Counted from the stretch's first letter, positions 45,590 through 57,006 are shown. The stretch is DNA of 64,000 bases from Proteles cristata cristata (GCA_017311185.1 JAESUZ010001279.1:62001-126000), one strand, 5' to 3'. Notes: generated from the letters alone by a model not told the origin. Numbers and translations are program-made.

Positions 45590-46020
45590 AGCAAATCTGT
45601 TTGGGAGGTGAGTTTGGGTTTGAGTCCCAGTTCTGCTACTCATGAACTGTGTGCCCTTGCATGGATGCCTTATCCTCTCCGAGTTTCTGTTTTGATCTTC
45701 AAAGTGAAGTTGGAGGGGCACCTGGGTGGCTCAGTTGGTTAAGCATCTGACTTCAGCTTAGATCATCATCTCATACTTCATGAGTTTGAGCCCTGCATCG
45801 GGCCTTGTGCTGACAGCTCAAGCCTGGAGCCTCCTTCAGATTCTGTGTCTCCCTCTCTCTCTGTGCCTCTCTCATTCATGTTCTGTCTCTCTCAAAAATA
45901 AATAAAATGGTAAAAAAAAAAATTTTTTTTAAATGAAGTTGGAAATACTTGCAGGTTTAAGTAAAATAATAGGTGTAAAGTGGCTAGAACAGTCCCTTGC
46001 ACTCAGTGATTATAAATGGT
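45590..46020 (+). repeat. MIR SINE relic split by a feline SINE
   Basis: The left half has GGTTTGAGTCCCAGTTCTGC and CATGAACTGTGTGCCCTTGC. The right half, from 45934, has GTAAAGTGGCTAGAACAGTC. The two halves are continuous if the SINE at 45715-45933 and one target-site copy are removed. Confidence 0.82.
45715..45933 (+). mobile_element. Feline tRNA-Lys SINE nested in MIR
   Basis: Plus-strand copy with 10-bp target-site duplication TGAAGTTGGA at 45705-45714 and 45934-45943. Confidence 0.96.
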
Positions 46021-46769
46021 TATATCCCGCCTGCTTCTTGCATTTATGCCTCTGATGTGTGTTTTCCGATAACACTAAGCAGTTCTCTGACTCTCAAGGG
46101 ACCATAGGCCAGTGTCCTATGACTTACATACATTCTGACACTATCTACCCAGAAATAACATCAGATACCACAGAAGACGACTCAGTCCCACACGACTGTT
46201 TCCACCCTGCAGACGCCAATCACACATCCACGAGGTTACCTGTGCTTCTGGTATCAGAAGCTTCCCACGACTTCCTCCCTGAGTTTGATTGATTTACAAG
46301 AGCAGCTCACTAAACACGGAAAACATTTGCTTACATTTACCAGTTTATACATTTACCAGTTTATTATAAAGCTATTATAAAGGATACAGATGAAGCACCA
46401 GATGAAGAGATACATGGGGAGAGGTCTGAAAGCATCCCGAGAATAGGAGCTTTGGTCCCCATGGAACTGGGGTGCACCACCCTCCTGGCTTGTGGATGAA
46501 TTCACCAACCCGGAAGCTAATCAGATCTCATTCAAGAGTTTTTATGGGGACCAATCGGCACCCAGCCTCTTCTCCTTCCTAGAGGTCAGCGGGTGGGGCA
46601 GAAAGTTCCAGCCCTGTAATTACACAGTGTTTTGGTGACCGGCCCCACCCTAAGGCCATCGAGGGGACTCATCAGTATAAACCTCATCAGTATAAACTCA
46701 AAAGGAGTTCTTAATGAACGACCTAAGGCACTTCAACCACTCAGAAAATTCCAAAGGTTTGAGGAGCTC
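46021..46769. other. Non-coding; short tandem duplications
   Basis: An exact 16-bp tandem duplication TACATTTACCAGTTTA lies at 46332-46363. CTCATCAGTATAAAC is repeated near 46669-46697. No gene. Confidence 0.5.
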
Positions 46770-47245
46770 TGTGCCAGGAACTGGGGCCTGAAACCAAACA
46801 TCTCTCTCCTTCTACCAACAACCCTCTTGCAATGTGACATGGCAGATTTTCCCATCAGAAGGCAGAACTTTCTTCTCCAGGCTTTCAGCTGGGCCTTGGC
46901 CATGTGACTTGCTTTGGCCAATGGGACAGAAAATGTGACAACAGCAGAGAACTAGAGGTTGGAAGGGTGGTGCCAGAGCTTGCCTTGTACTGCTGCTGAA
47001 AAACCATTAGTCACCATGTAACAAGTGCAGGCTGGCCCTGTGGGGGCTGCCAGACCATGTGGAGTGAAGCCCCAGCCACCACAACCCTTCACTGGAGGTC
47101 CCAGACACGGGAGAGATGTGATCCCAGACCAGCCAGTTCAGACGAAAAGTACAGCTTGCTCAACGTGCAGAATCAAGAAGCATAATCAATATTTATCTTA
47201 GGCCATTATGTTTGGGGATTGTTTGTTACATAGCAAAAGCTAACT
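46770..47245 (+). repeat. Ancient LTR-like repeat, family unassigned
   Basis: GCCATGTGACTTGCTTTGGC, CAATGGGACAGAAAATGTGA and, at the end, TTGTTTGTTACATAGCAAAA-type text follow a familiar old mammalian repeat ending 'gttacgcagcaaaagctaactgatac'. Confidence 0.5.
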
Positions 47246-47317
47246 GGTATAGGAACATACAGCTGGAAACAATAACCAGTTCACCATTCTGGCTCTCCCG
47301 GTACCCAGGACAGTCTT

Positions 47318-47331
47318 TTTTTTTTTTTTTA

Positions 47332-47404
<73 letters not shown>

Positions 47405-47566
47405 TGCATGAAGTGGGGAGGAGCAGAGAGAGAATCCCAAGCAGACTCCATGCTGTCAGCGTGGAGCCCGATGCAGAGCTTGAACCTATGAACCGTGAGA
47501 TCATGACCTGAGCCGAAACCGAGAATCAGATGCTTAACCCACTGAGCCTCTCAGCCAACCCCCGCC
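47318..47566 (-). mobile_element. Older feline tRNA-Lys SINE with GT/GA expansion
   Basis: Minus-strand copy. The usual GA middle is enlarged to (GT)n followed by (GA)n at 47338-47402. Target-site duplication CCCAGGACAGTCTT at 47304-47317 and CCCAGGACAGAGTCTT at 47567-47582. Confidence 0.93.
47338..47402 (+). repeat. Compound (GT)n(GA)n microsatellite inside a SINE
   Basis: About 16 GT and 16 GA units back to back. The GA block seeds from the SINE's own pyrimidine-rich middle. Confidence 0.96.
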
Positions 47567-47807
47567 CCCAGGACAGAGTCTTAAACACTAGAGGCACCCA
47601 ATAGGGATCATTTTAAGAAGTTTTAAATTTATTTTTATTGTGCCTGGATTCAGAAAGTTTAAAAGGAAACTAAAATACAAGCAAGCTGCATAAGTCAAAA
47701 AGTAGGTGTGAAAGAAGAAAGATACAAGTATGGGAGACATACGATGAAACTAAGCATAAGGCAAAAACCAAACACAGACATACGTATCTCTATGACGGCC
47801 ATGGGTG

Positions 47808-48110
47808 GGTAGTAGTCGGCTAGGGCTTCATAACAAAGTACCACAGACTGGCTGGTGTAAACGACAGGAATCTATTTTCTCACAATCCCGAAGGCCAAAA
47901 TTTCAAGATCAAAGAGTCCCCAGGTTTTGTTCCTTCTGTGGCCTCCTGACTTTCCAGCCTGGTTCCCTATGCGTTCCCTAACCCTACATTTTCCAGAGTC
48001 TGTTCAGAGGTACACCCACCCCAAAAATGCCCCGCAGGAAGGGATCCCATGGGCAGGGTTTATGAAACATTGCATACTCTATCCTGCCTATTAAAGGTTC
48101 TGAGAAGTCC
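47808..48110 (+). repeat. Ancient interspersed repeat, family unassigned
   Basis: GGGCTTCATAACAAAGTACC, ACAGACTGGCTGGTGTAAAC and GAATCTATTTTCTCACAATC follow the start of a widespread old repeat. The piece at 51390 looks like a later part of the same family. Confidence 0.55.
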
Positions 48111-48542
48111 TTCAGTAAAACAGGCCCTGCATAATTCTGCTTAATCTAGCCTTTCCTAAACTCATGCCAACACAGAACTTTTTTGTTGGGTGGTATAGCA
48201 CATTTGCAAAGCTTTCCTCCTACAATAGTCAACTTGGCTGGGTCACAGTGTCCAGATATTTAGTCCAACATTTTCCTGGATATTTCTGTGAGGATATTTT
48301 TGGGTGAGATTTACATTTAAATCGTTGGACGTTGAAAGTAAAGCAGATTACCCTCCATAATGTAGGTGGGCTTCACCCAATCAGTTGAAGGCACGGATAG
48401 AATAGAAACACTGTCCTCTCCCTAGCACGATGGCTTTCAGACTTTATCGGCAACATCAGCTCTTCCTGAGTCTCCAGACTGCTGGAGATTTTAGATCTGC
48501 CAGCCTCTATAATCATTTAAGGCAATTTCTTCAAATTATCAA
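48111..48542. other. Non-coding, no repeat recognised
   Basis: No supported feature. Confidence 0.45.
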
Positions 48543-48572
48543 TCCATCCATCCATCCATCCATCCATCCATC
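48543..48572 (+). repeat. (TCCA)n tetranucleotide microsatellite
   Basis: About seven TCCA units, uninterrupted. Confidence 0.95.
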
Positions 48573-48583
48573 TTCTATGCACG

Positions 48584-49374
48584 AGTCAGGATTCTCCAGA
48601 GAAACAGAACCAGCAGGATATATATGGATATATAGAAGGAGATTTATTATAGGAATTGGCTCATGATATTACAGAGACTGAGAAATCTCAAGATCTGTCA
48701 CTGGCAAGCTGGAGGTCCAGGAAAGCCAGTGGTGTAGTTCCAGTCCCAGCTGGAAAACCTGAGAAGCAGGAGAATTAATGGTATACATATGATGATGTGG
48801 GGGCACCTGGGTGGCTCAGTCGGTTAAGCATCCGACTTCGGCTCAGGTCATGATCTCACAGTTTGTGGGTTCGAGCCCCGTGTCGGGCTCTGTACTGACA
48901 GCTCAGAGCCTGGAGCCTGTTTCAGATTCTGTATCTCCCTCTCTCTGACCCTCCCCTGCTCATGCTGTCTCTCTCTCTCTCTCTCTCAGAAATAAATAAA
49001 AAACATTAAAAAAATTTTTTTAAATATGATGATGTGTCCAAAGGCCTGAGAACCAGGAGGGCCAATGTCCAAGGGCGGGAGAAGATGGACAGCCCAGCCA
49101 CAGCAGAAAGCAAATTTGCCCTTCCTCTGATTTTTTATTTTATGAGGCCCCTCAACAGATTGGATGGGGCCCACCCACACTGATGAGGACCATCTTTACT
49201 CAGTCTTTACTCTGTTTACAAATTCAGATGCTGATCTCTTCCCAGAAATACCCAGAATAATGTGTCACCGGCTATCTGAGCATCCCTTGGCCCAGTCAAG
49301 CTGACACCTGAAATTAACTGTCACAATATATATACACATCCTGTTGGCTCTGTTTCCCTGGAGGGCCCCGACTA
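48584..49374 (+). mobile_element. Element with about 40-bp inverted ends, split by a SINE
   Basis: The left end AGTCAGGATTCTCCAGAGAA and the reverse complement of the right end (AGTCGGGGCCCTCCAGGGAA) continue to match through ..ACAGAACCAGCAGGAT / ..ACAGAGCCAACAGGAT. Nearly all differences are transitions. Without the SINE the element is about 570 bp. Inverted termini point to a non-autonomous DNA transposon. The family is a common old mammalian one whose name I cannot assign. No transposase frame. Confidence 0.7.
48800..49023 (+). mobile_element. Feline tRNA-Lys SINE nested in the inverted-end element
   Basis: Plus-strand full-length copy with exact 13-bp target-site duplication ATATGATGATGTG at 48787-48799 and 49024-49036. 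Confidence 0.97.
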
Positions 49375-51389
49375 ATGTGGCCCCTGCCAGCATACACAGG
49401 ACACAACTGGGGAACATCAGTGCGATGTCTGTGGTCTCAGCTGGACAAATGATCCTGTACTTGACACAGGCAGGCTGTCAAGGAACAGGAAGGCTCACAG
49501 ACCAAGGTAAGATGCTCTGACCTCATCATTTTTTTAAATTAATTCAAAACATGCAGCAAGAAGCAAGGGGAGAGATCCGGGCTTGGCTGACTCATTTAGG
49601 AACAGCGCCCATGGGGTGGTATGACCACATGCCTGACTCCTGAGCTACGCGATGTTCACATGTCCTGTGTGTCTGCTGTGTCCACCTTCCCCACAGATGG
49701 TGGGGCTACTGGGACCAATCTAATAAAAAACAAGTCCTTAAAAAAAAAGACGCTATGCCAAGATCGTTCTTCTTTCATGTATTTGTTGTTTTGAGTAAAT
49801 GCCCTTGACTAGAGATGCAGGAAAAGCAAGTTGTTGTTTTTCTCATGAAGGTTAGAAGCTGCTTGGTTTTCAATCCGTTCCAGAAATGGTAAATACGAAA
49901 ATGCACATCATCTCTGAGAAGAGTGAAGACGTTTGAGAAGGTGGCAGGTTCTGGTCAGAACAATGGGTTGTACGGGGCCAAGGAGGGGCAGGTGAGGCAG
50001 AACACGCATCCTTGCATCTGGGCTCCGCCAAGGACTCGCAACAGGCAGGCGGAGTGGATGCAAAGGTGTGAGCGGAAAGAGGAGGCCATGCAATAAATTT
50101 AAAGAAAGAGACAGATGCATATGTAAGTTATAAAACTTGGAAAGGAGACATAAAAGATAAGGAGTGAGAAATGGGAAGCCTGAGAGGTGTTATCTGAACG
50201 AATAGATCGAATGAAGGCGACTATTTCACAACAGGATTAGGTAGGAAAATGCAACATCCTCCCCTTTAACCAAAAGAGGCAAGTACTCGCCAGGAAAATC
50301 TGTTCTGCTTGGGAATGGCCATTTTTTAGCAATGAGAGTCAGACACTTTGTGGAAGGGAACCTGATAAATGGCCTGTATCTCAGCGGTCAGGAGGGAGGA
50401 GGGAAAACAGATACCAGGTAGGCACTGACTCCCTGGAGGAGAGAGGAGAAAGTGGTGAAGAGAGTCAGGCCAGCGTGGGGCCAGGTCACATCCAGTCTGC
50501 TGATCTCTGCCCTGTCTCCACACAAGGACTGGCTTCCACGGGCAGCTCATCAGCCCACCTATGTGCCGCATGTGGATCCAAAGGGCACTGCTTCATTGAC
50601 CCAGGTTCTACCTATGACAGACCAGCTATAGGGAAAGGGTCTTAAATCTCCAGGAATGGAGGCTTCTCTTTACAGAATATTCCATTACCTTGAAAATTAA
50701 ACTTGATAATGACTCAGCAAGACCTGCAGCTCAGGTTTCCTGCCCCCAGCCCTCCTTAATGTCAAGAGTGATAACAAAGCACCTGGCCAAGGACTTGAAT
50801 GAGTGGACAGGTCCTCAGCAGCATCTAGAAGGATACAAGGGCATCCCGTGACTCCTGTCCACTGATCCCCAAAGCTGCCTGGTCCACATAGGACCACCCC
50901 CCACTGTTCCTTCCTGTGCTGTGTGGGAGCTGAGAGAGTCTCAGCCAGGTTTCCCTTCCTGCCAAGCCTGTGAAGAAAGTGGGGGGAGTGCTGGACTGGA
51001 GGGAGCCCTTCTTAACACATGTGAAACTCAGGGAAAGCCGCCTCACGGGTCCCAAATGGACTGTGGGGTCTGCCTGGTGACTCTGCACAGCAGCCCAGGT
51101 ACCTTGTAGCTGTTTCTGCAGACAAATTGCTCCAGTCAGGGATGTGGTAGCAAGCTTCTCAGAGACCTGGGGCCCCGCTACATACTAGGCCACAGGGCAC
51201 CCATCCCATGCCACCACCCTGTATAAGTCCAGCAACACCTGAGTTTTGCCATTCCTTCATCTTCTCCCCACCAAAGAAACTCTACCTCTCCTTGCCTAGA
51301 AGGGCCAACGAGGTGGCCACGGGCTGGACCTTGCCATTTGGAAGGCTCGAGGTGAGAATCCTTGCTTGTCTCTTCTAGCTCTTACCGTG
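49375..51389. other. 2-kb non-coding stretch
   Basis: No repeat, exon or RNA gene recognised. Short frames on the minus strand are unsupported. Confidence 0.42.
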
Positions 51390-51650
51390 TACAGGCAACC
51401 CTTGGCGTTGCTTGGAGATGACAGCATTCTGGTCTCTGGCTTCATAGGCGGCATGGCGTTCTCTGTGTCCAGGTTTTCCTTCTCCTATAAGCACACGAGT
51501 CATACTGGATTCAGGACCCACTCTAATCCCCCAGATGATCTTATCTTAATTGATTACAATCTGCAGAGACCTTATTTCTAAATCAGGCTGGAATTTGAAG
51601 TTACAAGTGGACATGAATTTTGCGGAGATACTAGTCAACCCAGTACGGTA
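51390..51650 (+). repeat. Ancient interspersed repeat, probably same family as 47808
   Basis: ATACTGGATTCAGGACCCAC, TCTTAATTGATTACAATCTG and GTGGACATGAATTTTG follow the later part of that old repeat. Confidence 0.55.
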
Positions 51651-52855
51651 ACTTATGGATAAAGAATGCCAGAACTTTTGGCCTGTAGGTATAGCCAACT
51701 TTAACTACAGTCTCCCATTTTCCTCCCCAAAGCACTCTGGAAGGATCATGGGTGTCTTTTTTCCATTCTATAAACCTGGTCTAATACAGGCAGGGCTCAG
51801 CTTTCAAATAAAGGAGTTTTCCAGAGCTTTTACAGGCAAGGGCATGTGCTGGTGATACCTGTTGGCCAGGCCAGGCCCTTCAGGATGAGGGGGTGTATTA
51901 ACACAGCACTGGCTCCCTCTGCCCATCACCCACTCCTCCTTCCTGACTGGAATGTTGGAAAGAAGTAGTCAGACATGATTAGTGAGAGGACTCGCTTCTT
52001 GGTTTACTCTTAGAAGTGAGCTGGACCTCCAGGGCCCTCCGTGGGGAAGCCATGCCCAGATCCACCACACGCTCCTGCCTAAACTTGGTCTCCAGACTTA
52101 GGGAACGTATTTGCCCATAGATATAAGTCATATCTTCTCGCCTAGACTTTATCCCTTGTAAAGGTGATCTTCGGGATACATTTCTCAGTTGGGTCAGAAT
52201 GTGTGTGCTGTGTGATCAGGCACCCCAGACAGAGGCGTGCAGGGCTCACTCTTAGCAACAACTAAGCTCACAGCACTCCACACACCATCCATCCATGTCA
52301 GCCTCATTCCCTATATGCCAAAAAATATATACCTGAGGCTTCAAAGAGAGAGCACCCAACCCAAGGCAAGCTTGAACTTTCCATTAAAGGCCAAGGAGGG
52401 AATTGATTTCTCTTCCGGTATTAATTTCCCCCACAATAGCTGGTATGCATGCCAAATAAGGCAACAAAGGCGCCTGGCCAAGTTGTGGAAACGAGTTTTA
52501 AGGGAAAATCTTCCAAACGCTAAAATCTCAAAGGACAGGAAGTAGCTGGCCACCCCCTTGGCCACGGTTCATCGTAACAGAGCCTGTTTCTATAGAACAG
52601 GCTTCCACGATTATCTATTTGCAAAAATGTACAAACACAGCCAGCATACTCTGTGCCTGGGGAAAGACCTGGATCAATACAAGTAACAGAAGAATGGAGA
52701 AAAGAGAAAAGGAAAGATTTTATCAAGCTTATTTACTTTAAAGGCACCTTAAAGACCTGTACAAACACACCTGCTTCTTCAGGGCCGGGAGAACAGAGCA
52801 AACATGTGTCCTTTAAAAGAAATGCATAAAGAGACACTGCAGCCACAAAGCCAGT
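51651..52855. other. Non-coding, no repeat recognised
   Basis: No supported feature. Confidence 0.45.
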
Positions 52856-52873
52856 CCCCGCAGGAGGCGCTAG
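52856..52873 (+). promoter_or_regulatory. CTCF-like motif
   Basis: CCCCGCAGGAGGCGCTAG resembles the CTCF core CCASYAGRKGGCRSY with two mismatches. Prediction only. Confidence 0.4.
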
Positions 52874-52934
52874 CATCTCAGCTAGTGAGGCTTTAATCCA
52901 CATCAACTTTCAGATCAAAGTCTTCAAAAATGAA

Positions 52935-53261
52935 GGGGTGCCTGGGTGGCTCAGTCGTTAAGCATTCAACTCTAGGTTTCGACCCAGGTCATGATCTCAC
53001 CGTTCATGAGCCCGAGACCCGCGTCTGGCTCTGGGCTGATAGCGTGGAGACTGTTTGGGATTGGGGAGCCTGAGGCTCAGTTGGTTAAGCATCCTTCCTC
53101 AGCTCAGGTCATGATCTCACGGTTCGTGAGTTCGAGCCCTGTGTCGGGCTCTCTGCTGTCAGCACAGAGCCCGCTTCAGATCCTCTGTCCCTCTGTTTCT
53201 CTCCCCCTTCCCTGCTTGTGTTCATTCTCTCTCTCTCTCTCAAAAAAAAAAAAATATTTTT
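52935..53261 (+). mobile_element. Dimeric feline tRNA-Lys SINE
   Basis: A first head (52935-53062) runs to GACTGTTTGGGATT and then, with no tail, a second head begins at 53063 (GGGGAGCCTGAGGCTCAGTT) and continues to a full body and A tail. Short flanking AAAAATGA at 52926-52933 and 53262-53269 suggest a single insertion of the dimer. Confidence 0.88.
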
Positions 53262-53364
53262 AAAAATGAGCCTAGGGTCACCGTATGAGTGCAGTTCAGA
53301 ATTAACCCTACCTCAGCCTGGGGCAGTGGTATGTTGGAGTGTTTGCTGGGCAGTGTTTCACAAC

Positions 53365-53387
53365 TGGACCGCCAGGGGGAGCTGTAG
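53365..53387 (+). promoter_or_regulatory. Strong CTCF-like motif
   Basis: The core CCGCCAGGGGGAGCTG at 53369-53384 matches CCASYAGRKGGCRSY apart from the A at the third position and the C of GGC. Plus-oriented. Confidence 0.5.
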
Positions 53388-53820
53388 CATCTGCCCATCT
53401 CTGGTGTAAATACTCTCAGCAGATGTCAAGCTACTGGCTGCTCTGACTCCCTGAAGGGGACTGGGAAAGAGATGTGAAGTACATGCTGCTGCTTTATACT
53501 GTCTCCATTCAACCGCGGCTGAGCAGAGGCAATAGTACGCTGGGCCTCCAAACTGGGGTTCCTGGGCACCGACCCCGGTGCAGTCAAAAAGCCACTTGTA
53601 ACTTTTGACTCCCCAATAGCCTGCTAATGACCAAAGCCTCGCTGATAACGTAAAACAGATGATTAACATGTACTGTGTGTGTTAATATGTATTATATACT
53701 GTATTCTTATAATATCTAACTTTTTCTTAATTTGGGGTTTTTTTGGGGTGTTCTTTGTTTTGTTTTGGTTTTGGTATTTATAACCTATGTGGTTTGTCTG
53801 TAACATTTTTTAGTTAAAAA
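53388..53820. other. Non-coding, no repeat recognised
   Basis: GC-mixed, then a T/G-rich patch at 53725-53775. Confidence 0.45.
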
Positions 53821-54031
53821 TTTTTTAATGTTTATTCACTTTGAGAGAGAGAGAGAGAGAGCACATGTGAGTGGGGCAGGGGCAGAGAGAGAGGGAGAGA
53901 GAGAATCATAAGCAAGCTCCGTACCATCAGTACAGAGCCCAATGCAGGGCTCAATCTCACAAAACGTGAGACCATAACCTGAGCTGAGACCAAGAGTCAG
54001 ACGCTTAACCGACTGAGCCACCCAGGTGCCC
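53821..54031 (-). mobile_element. Older feline tRNA-Lys SINE
   Basis: Minus-strand copy with GACCAAGAGTCAGACGCTTA and CCACCCAGGTGCCC. No clear target-site duplication. Confidence 0.93.
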
Positions 54032-54054
54032 TTGTAATTTAAAAACCTTTTCTC

Positions 54055-54235
54055 TTTAATATTTATTAATTTTGGGGGGAGGAGGGGCAGAGAGAGAGGG
54101 AGACACCAAACGAAGCAGGCTCCAGGTTCCGAGCTGTCAGCACAGAGCCCGATGTGGGGCTTGAACCCACAAACCATGAGATCATGACCTGAGCCAAAGT
54201 TGGACACTTAAACAACTGAGCCACCCAGGTGCCCC
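54055..54235 (-). mobile_element. Feline tRNA-Lys SINE, shortened middle
   Basis: Minus-strand copy 23 bp from the previous one. The GA-rich part is shortened and G-rich (TTTTGGGGGGAGGAGG). Ends CCACCCAGGTGCCCC at 54235. Confidence 0.93.
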
Positions 54236-54630
54236 TGTTTTTAAAAAATTATCACAAATCTCCAAAAAAGTTTCCAAAATATTTACTGGAAAAAAATCCA
54301 TGTATAAGTAGACCCACACAGTTCCAACCCATGTTGCTCAAAGTCCAGCTGTAAAATGTCCTGAAATAATTAGGAAGCGATAGGTTTGAGGCTTTATTAC
54401 CTTTGTTTGAAATATAATTTAATTGTAAGTTGATGTTTTTTATTTTTAATAATCACTGTTCAACAATGAGCTCACTAAATTTCTGAAAATTTAAAAATTG
54501 GCCCGAGTTAGAATAAGCCATTCCAGCCTGTCATTGCCTGGGAAGCCTTTTAAAAATGCCCAAGACCTGTCTCTCTCTCCTGCCACCACACGATGGCCAG
54601 AGGCCCCCAGAGTAGGGACCGCATATTTTT
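54236..54630. other. Non-coding, AT-rich
   Basis: No supported feature. Confidence 0.45.
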
Positions 54631-54643
54631 AAAAGCTCACCAA

Positions 54644-54872
54644 GGGGGCACCTGGGTGGCTCAGTTGGTTACAGGTCCCGCTTCGGCTCAAGTCATGATC
54701 TCATGGTTCAGGAGTTCAAGCCCCACATTAGGCTCTGTGCTGACAGCTCACAGCCTGGAGCCTGTTTCAGATTCTGTGTCTCCCTCTCTCTGGCCCTCCC
54801 CGTTTGCCCTCGGTATCTCTCTCTTTCTCAAAAATAAATAAACATCAAAAAAAAAATTAAAAAGGAAAAAGA
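54644..54872 (+). mobile_element. Feline tRNA-Lys SINE
   Basis: Plus-strand copy with target-site duplication AAAAGCTCACCA at 54631-54642 and 54873-54884. Confidence 0.96.
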
Positions 54873-54919
54873 AAAAGCTCACCAGGGTGGTTCTAATGGA
54901 TATCCTCAGGTGAGACACT

Positions 54920-55000
54920 GATGTGGTTCACCTTCCATTTTACAGAAAGGGAAACTGAGGTTCCGAAGTTTAAATGTCCTGATTGTTGATTACAGTTTGG
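54920..55000 (-). repeat. MIR fragment
   Basis: CCATTTTACAGAAAGGGAAA, then CTGAGGTTCCGAAG, is reverse MIR core. Confidence 0.6.
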
Positions 55001-55102
55001 CCAAGCTGGGGAATGACTATTAGCTCCTTCTGTTTCCTCTCCGGCTCTTCTCACCCTGGTTATGGACGACTTTGGATCTAGCTTTGAAATATCAAGGCTT
55101 TG

Positions 55103-55287
55103 GGGCTCAGTCGGTTAAGGGTCCAACTCTCAAGTTCAGCTCAGGTCATGATCTTATGGTTCATGAGTTCAAGCCCCCTGTCAGGCTCTGTGCTGTCAGC
55201 ATGGAGCCTGCTTAGGATTCTCTCTCTTTCCTTCTCTCTCTGCCCCTCCCCGGCTCTCTCTCTCTCAAAACAAATAAATAAGCTTAA
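55103..55287 (+). mobile_element. Older feline tRNA-Lys SINE, head-truncated
   Basis: Begins GGGGCTCAGTCGGTTAAG, so the first part of the head (GCGCCTGGGTG) is missing. It has GTGCTGTCAGCATGGAGC and an AAACAAATAAATAAG tail. Confidence 0.92.
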
Positions 55288-56039
55288 AAATGCTTTTTAT
55301 AATCGAGGAAAAGTTAACACTATTAAAAAAAAAATCAACAAAATCAATTCTATTTCTACACCCAGGGTTTTCCACAAACCCAGTCCGTCTCTCTCTGAAT
55401 ATTCTAAAGGGAGCCATGGAGGCTTTTTCTGCAGCTCCACCTCCCTTAAACTTTCCTTTTTTTGGATTTTTCTTCCTTGTTCTTCCCCGTGAGAGTTGAA
55501 GGTAACATCCTTTGAATTCTGGACCCCACTCTGAAGCTGCGGGGGCGGGGGGGCGGGTGGCCCGCAGGGGACAGGAGTCTTCCCCAGAGTGTCCTGCTCA
55601 ACTGCTCACACCGAGACCTCAGCCTCCAGCCCTCAGTGAGGAAGCGGTTACCACCCAGCAGGTCTTGAACAAGTTCTCTCCTTCTGTTAGTCGAGAGAAC
55701 ATTCCAGAACTAACTGTGAACTCACACCCCACTCCCCAAATATATGACATCTGAGTTTCAGTGGAAGCCGGTACAGTTAAGCCGTGTACAAATACGAACA
55801 CGCCTAAGCTAAGAATGAGGCCTGCTGATTCCAGCGGCTTCTCTGTCCTCTGCCTGGGTGCCTGGGTGACCTAGCATCAGCAGGGGCTCCTCCCTGTCCT
55901 GAAGACAGGCCACTGGGGACCCCACTGCGTGCCCTCACTCACCCCACAGTCAGGAGCGCATCCTGTCTGTGCGGAGCCAGCTGTAAACCCAGGAAACCCT
56001 AAGTTCTGAAGGGGATAAACTTTTCACCAGCACCTGGCT
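55288..56039. other. Non-coding, no repeat recognised
   Basis: Contains a G-rich patch GGGGGCGGGGGGGCGGG near 55541. No supported gene. Confidence 0.45.
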
Positions 56040-56560
56040 TCCTGAACAGTCCTCACTCTCGGGCTCGTCCCACAGCGTCTCGAGAGCGTGTCCTGGCTGC
56101 GTCCCCTCCCTGCAGAGGACTGGGTCGGTCAGGAGGCGATGACAGGGCCGGGGGGGTTGAGGGTGCAGGACTTCGGGGGCCGGGCTGGAAGCACCCGCCA
56201 AGGGGAGGCTAGCGCCTCCCCCCTCAGGGCACTAGCGCCTTTATCCTTTCCTCTTCCGGGGCAGGGGGCAGGGGGCGGGGCTTCAGGCTTCGAGGCCGAA
56301 AGGCTTGGAAGCAGTTTTCTCCCGTTGCAGACAGCTGCAGATCGTACCCCGGCCCGCCACCCTGCCCCGTTCCTGAGCCCTCTCTCCCTAAGTCCCAGTT
56401 CTAACCCAGGTTCCTGTCACTCCTGTGAGGAGGCCATGTCCAGAGGCGGGTTTCCACACCTGTCCAGCCCTGTGGGGCAGAGGCTCCCGCAGACCGCCGT
56501 GGGCCGAGCTGCGTCAGCGTCCCCTCCCCTGCCCCTGTGGAATATGTGTTTGGCGGAGAC
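56040..56560. promoter_or_regulatory. CpG-rich block with Sp1 and ETS sites (candidate CpG-island promoter)
   Basis: About 500 bp of high CpG density. It has a consensus Sp1 site GGGGCGGGGC at 56272-56281 and an ETS core CTTCCGG at 56253-56259, 12 bp apart, a pairing typical of TATA-less promoters. Frames across it are long only because GC-rich DNA has few stops. No associated exon found. Confidence 0.55.
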
Positions 56561-56774
56561 CCATGACCTCTTGGCACCCCAGCGGCCTCACTGGCCATCC
56601 GGGGTCACCACATGCACCTTGGCTTAGTGTGGACGAGCAAGGAGCCACTGTGAATGAAGGACTCCACAAATGGCCGGGGTCTAGCCAATGCCAGACACGG
56701 TCACCAAGCCTCCGTTCCTGCAGCCCTCTTCCCCGAGTCTCCTCGGTCCCTATGCTGGCACTGTCATCGGGTCC
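56561..56774. other. Non-coding, no repeat recognised
   Basis: No supported feature. Confidence 0.4.
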
Positions 56775-56915
56775 CCATGGTGTCTTCGTTAGCCAGATAA
56801 AATACGGGGCATCCAGTTAAATTTGAATTTCAAATAGACGACCAATAATTGTTGGTGTGAGTATGTCCCATGCCATGTTTTTATTTGCTATGTCTGGCGA
56901 CCCTCATTTAACGAG
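56775..56915 (+). repeat. Palindromic old DNA transposon, MER53-like
   Basis: AGCCAGATAAAATACGGGGC, CCAGTTAAATTTGAATTTCA and TATGTCTGGCGACCCTCAT match a short palindromic mammalian DNA transposon. The family name is tentative. Confidence 0.55.
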
Positions 56916-57006
56916 AGTACATGTTTCTTGGGATGGGTACCAAGCTTGATTCATTTGTGGCCCCAGCCTGGCACAGGGCCTGGCTCAGGAGCGAGGAGCC
57001 AGTAGA

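Noticed and set aside
56088..56627. 179-codon plus frame in the CpG block
   Set aside because: Stops are scarce in CpG-rich DNA; no splice sites or homology.
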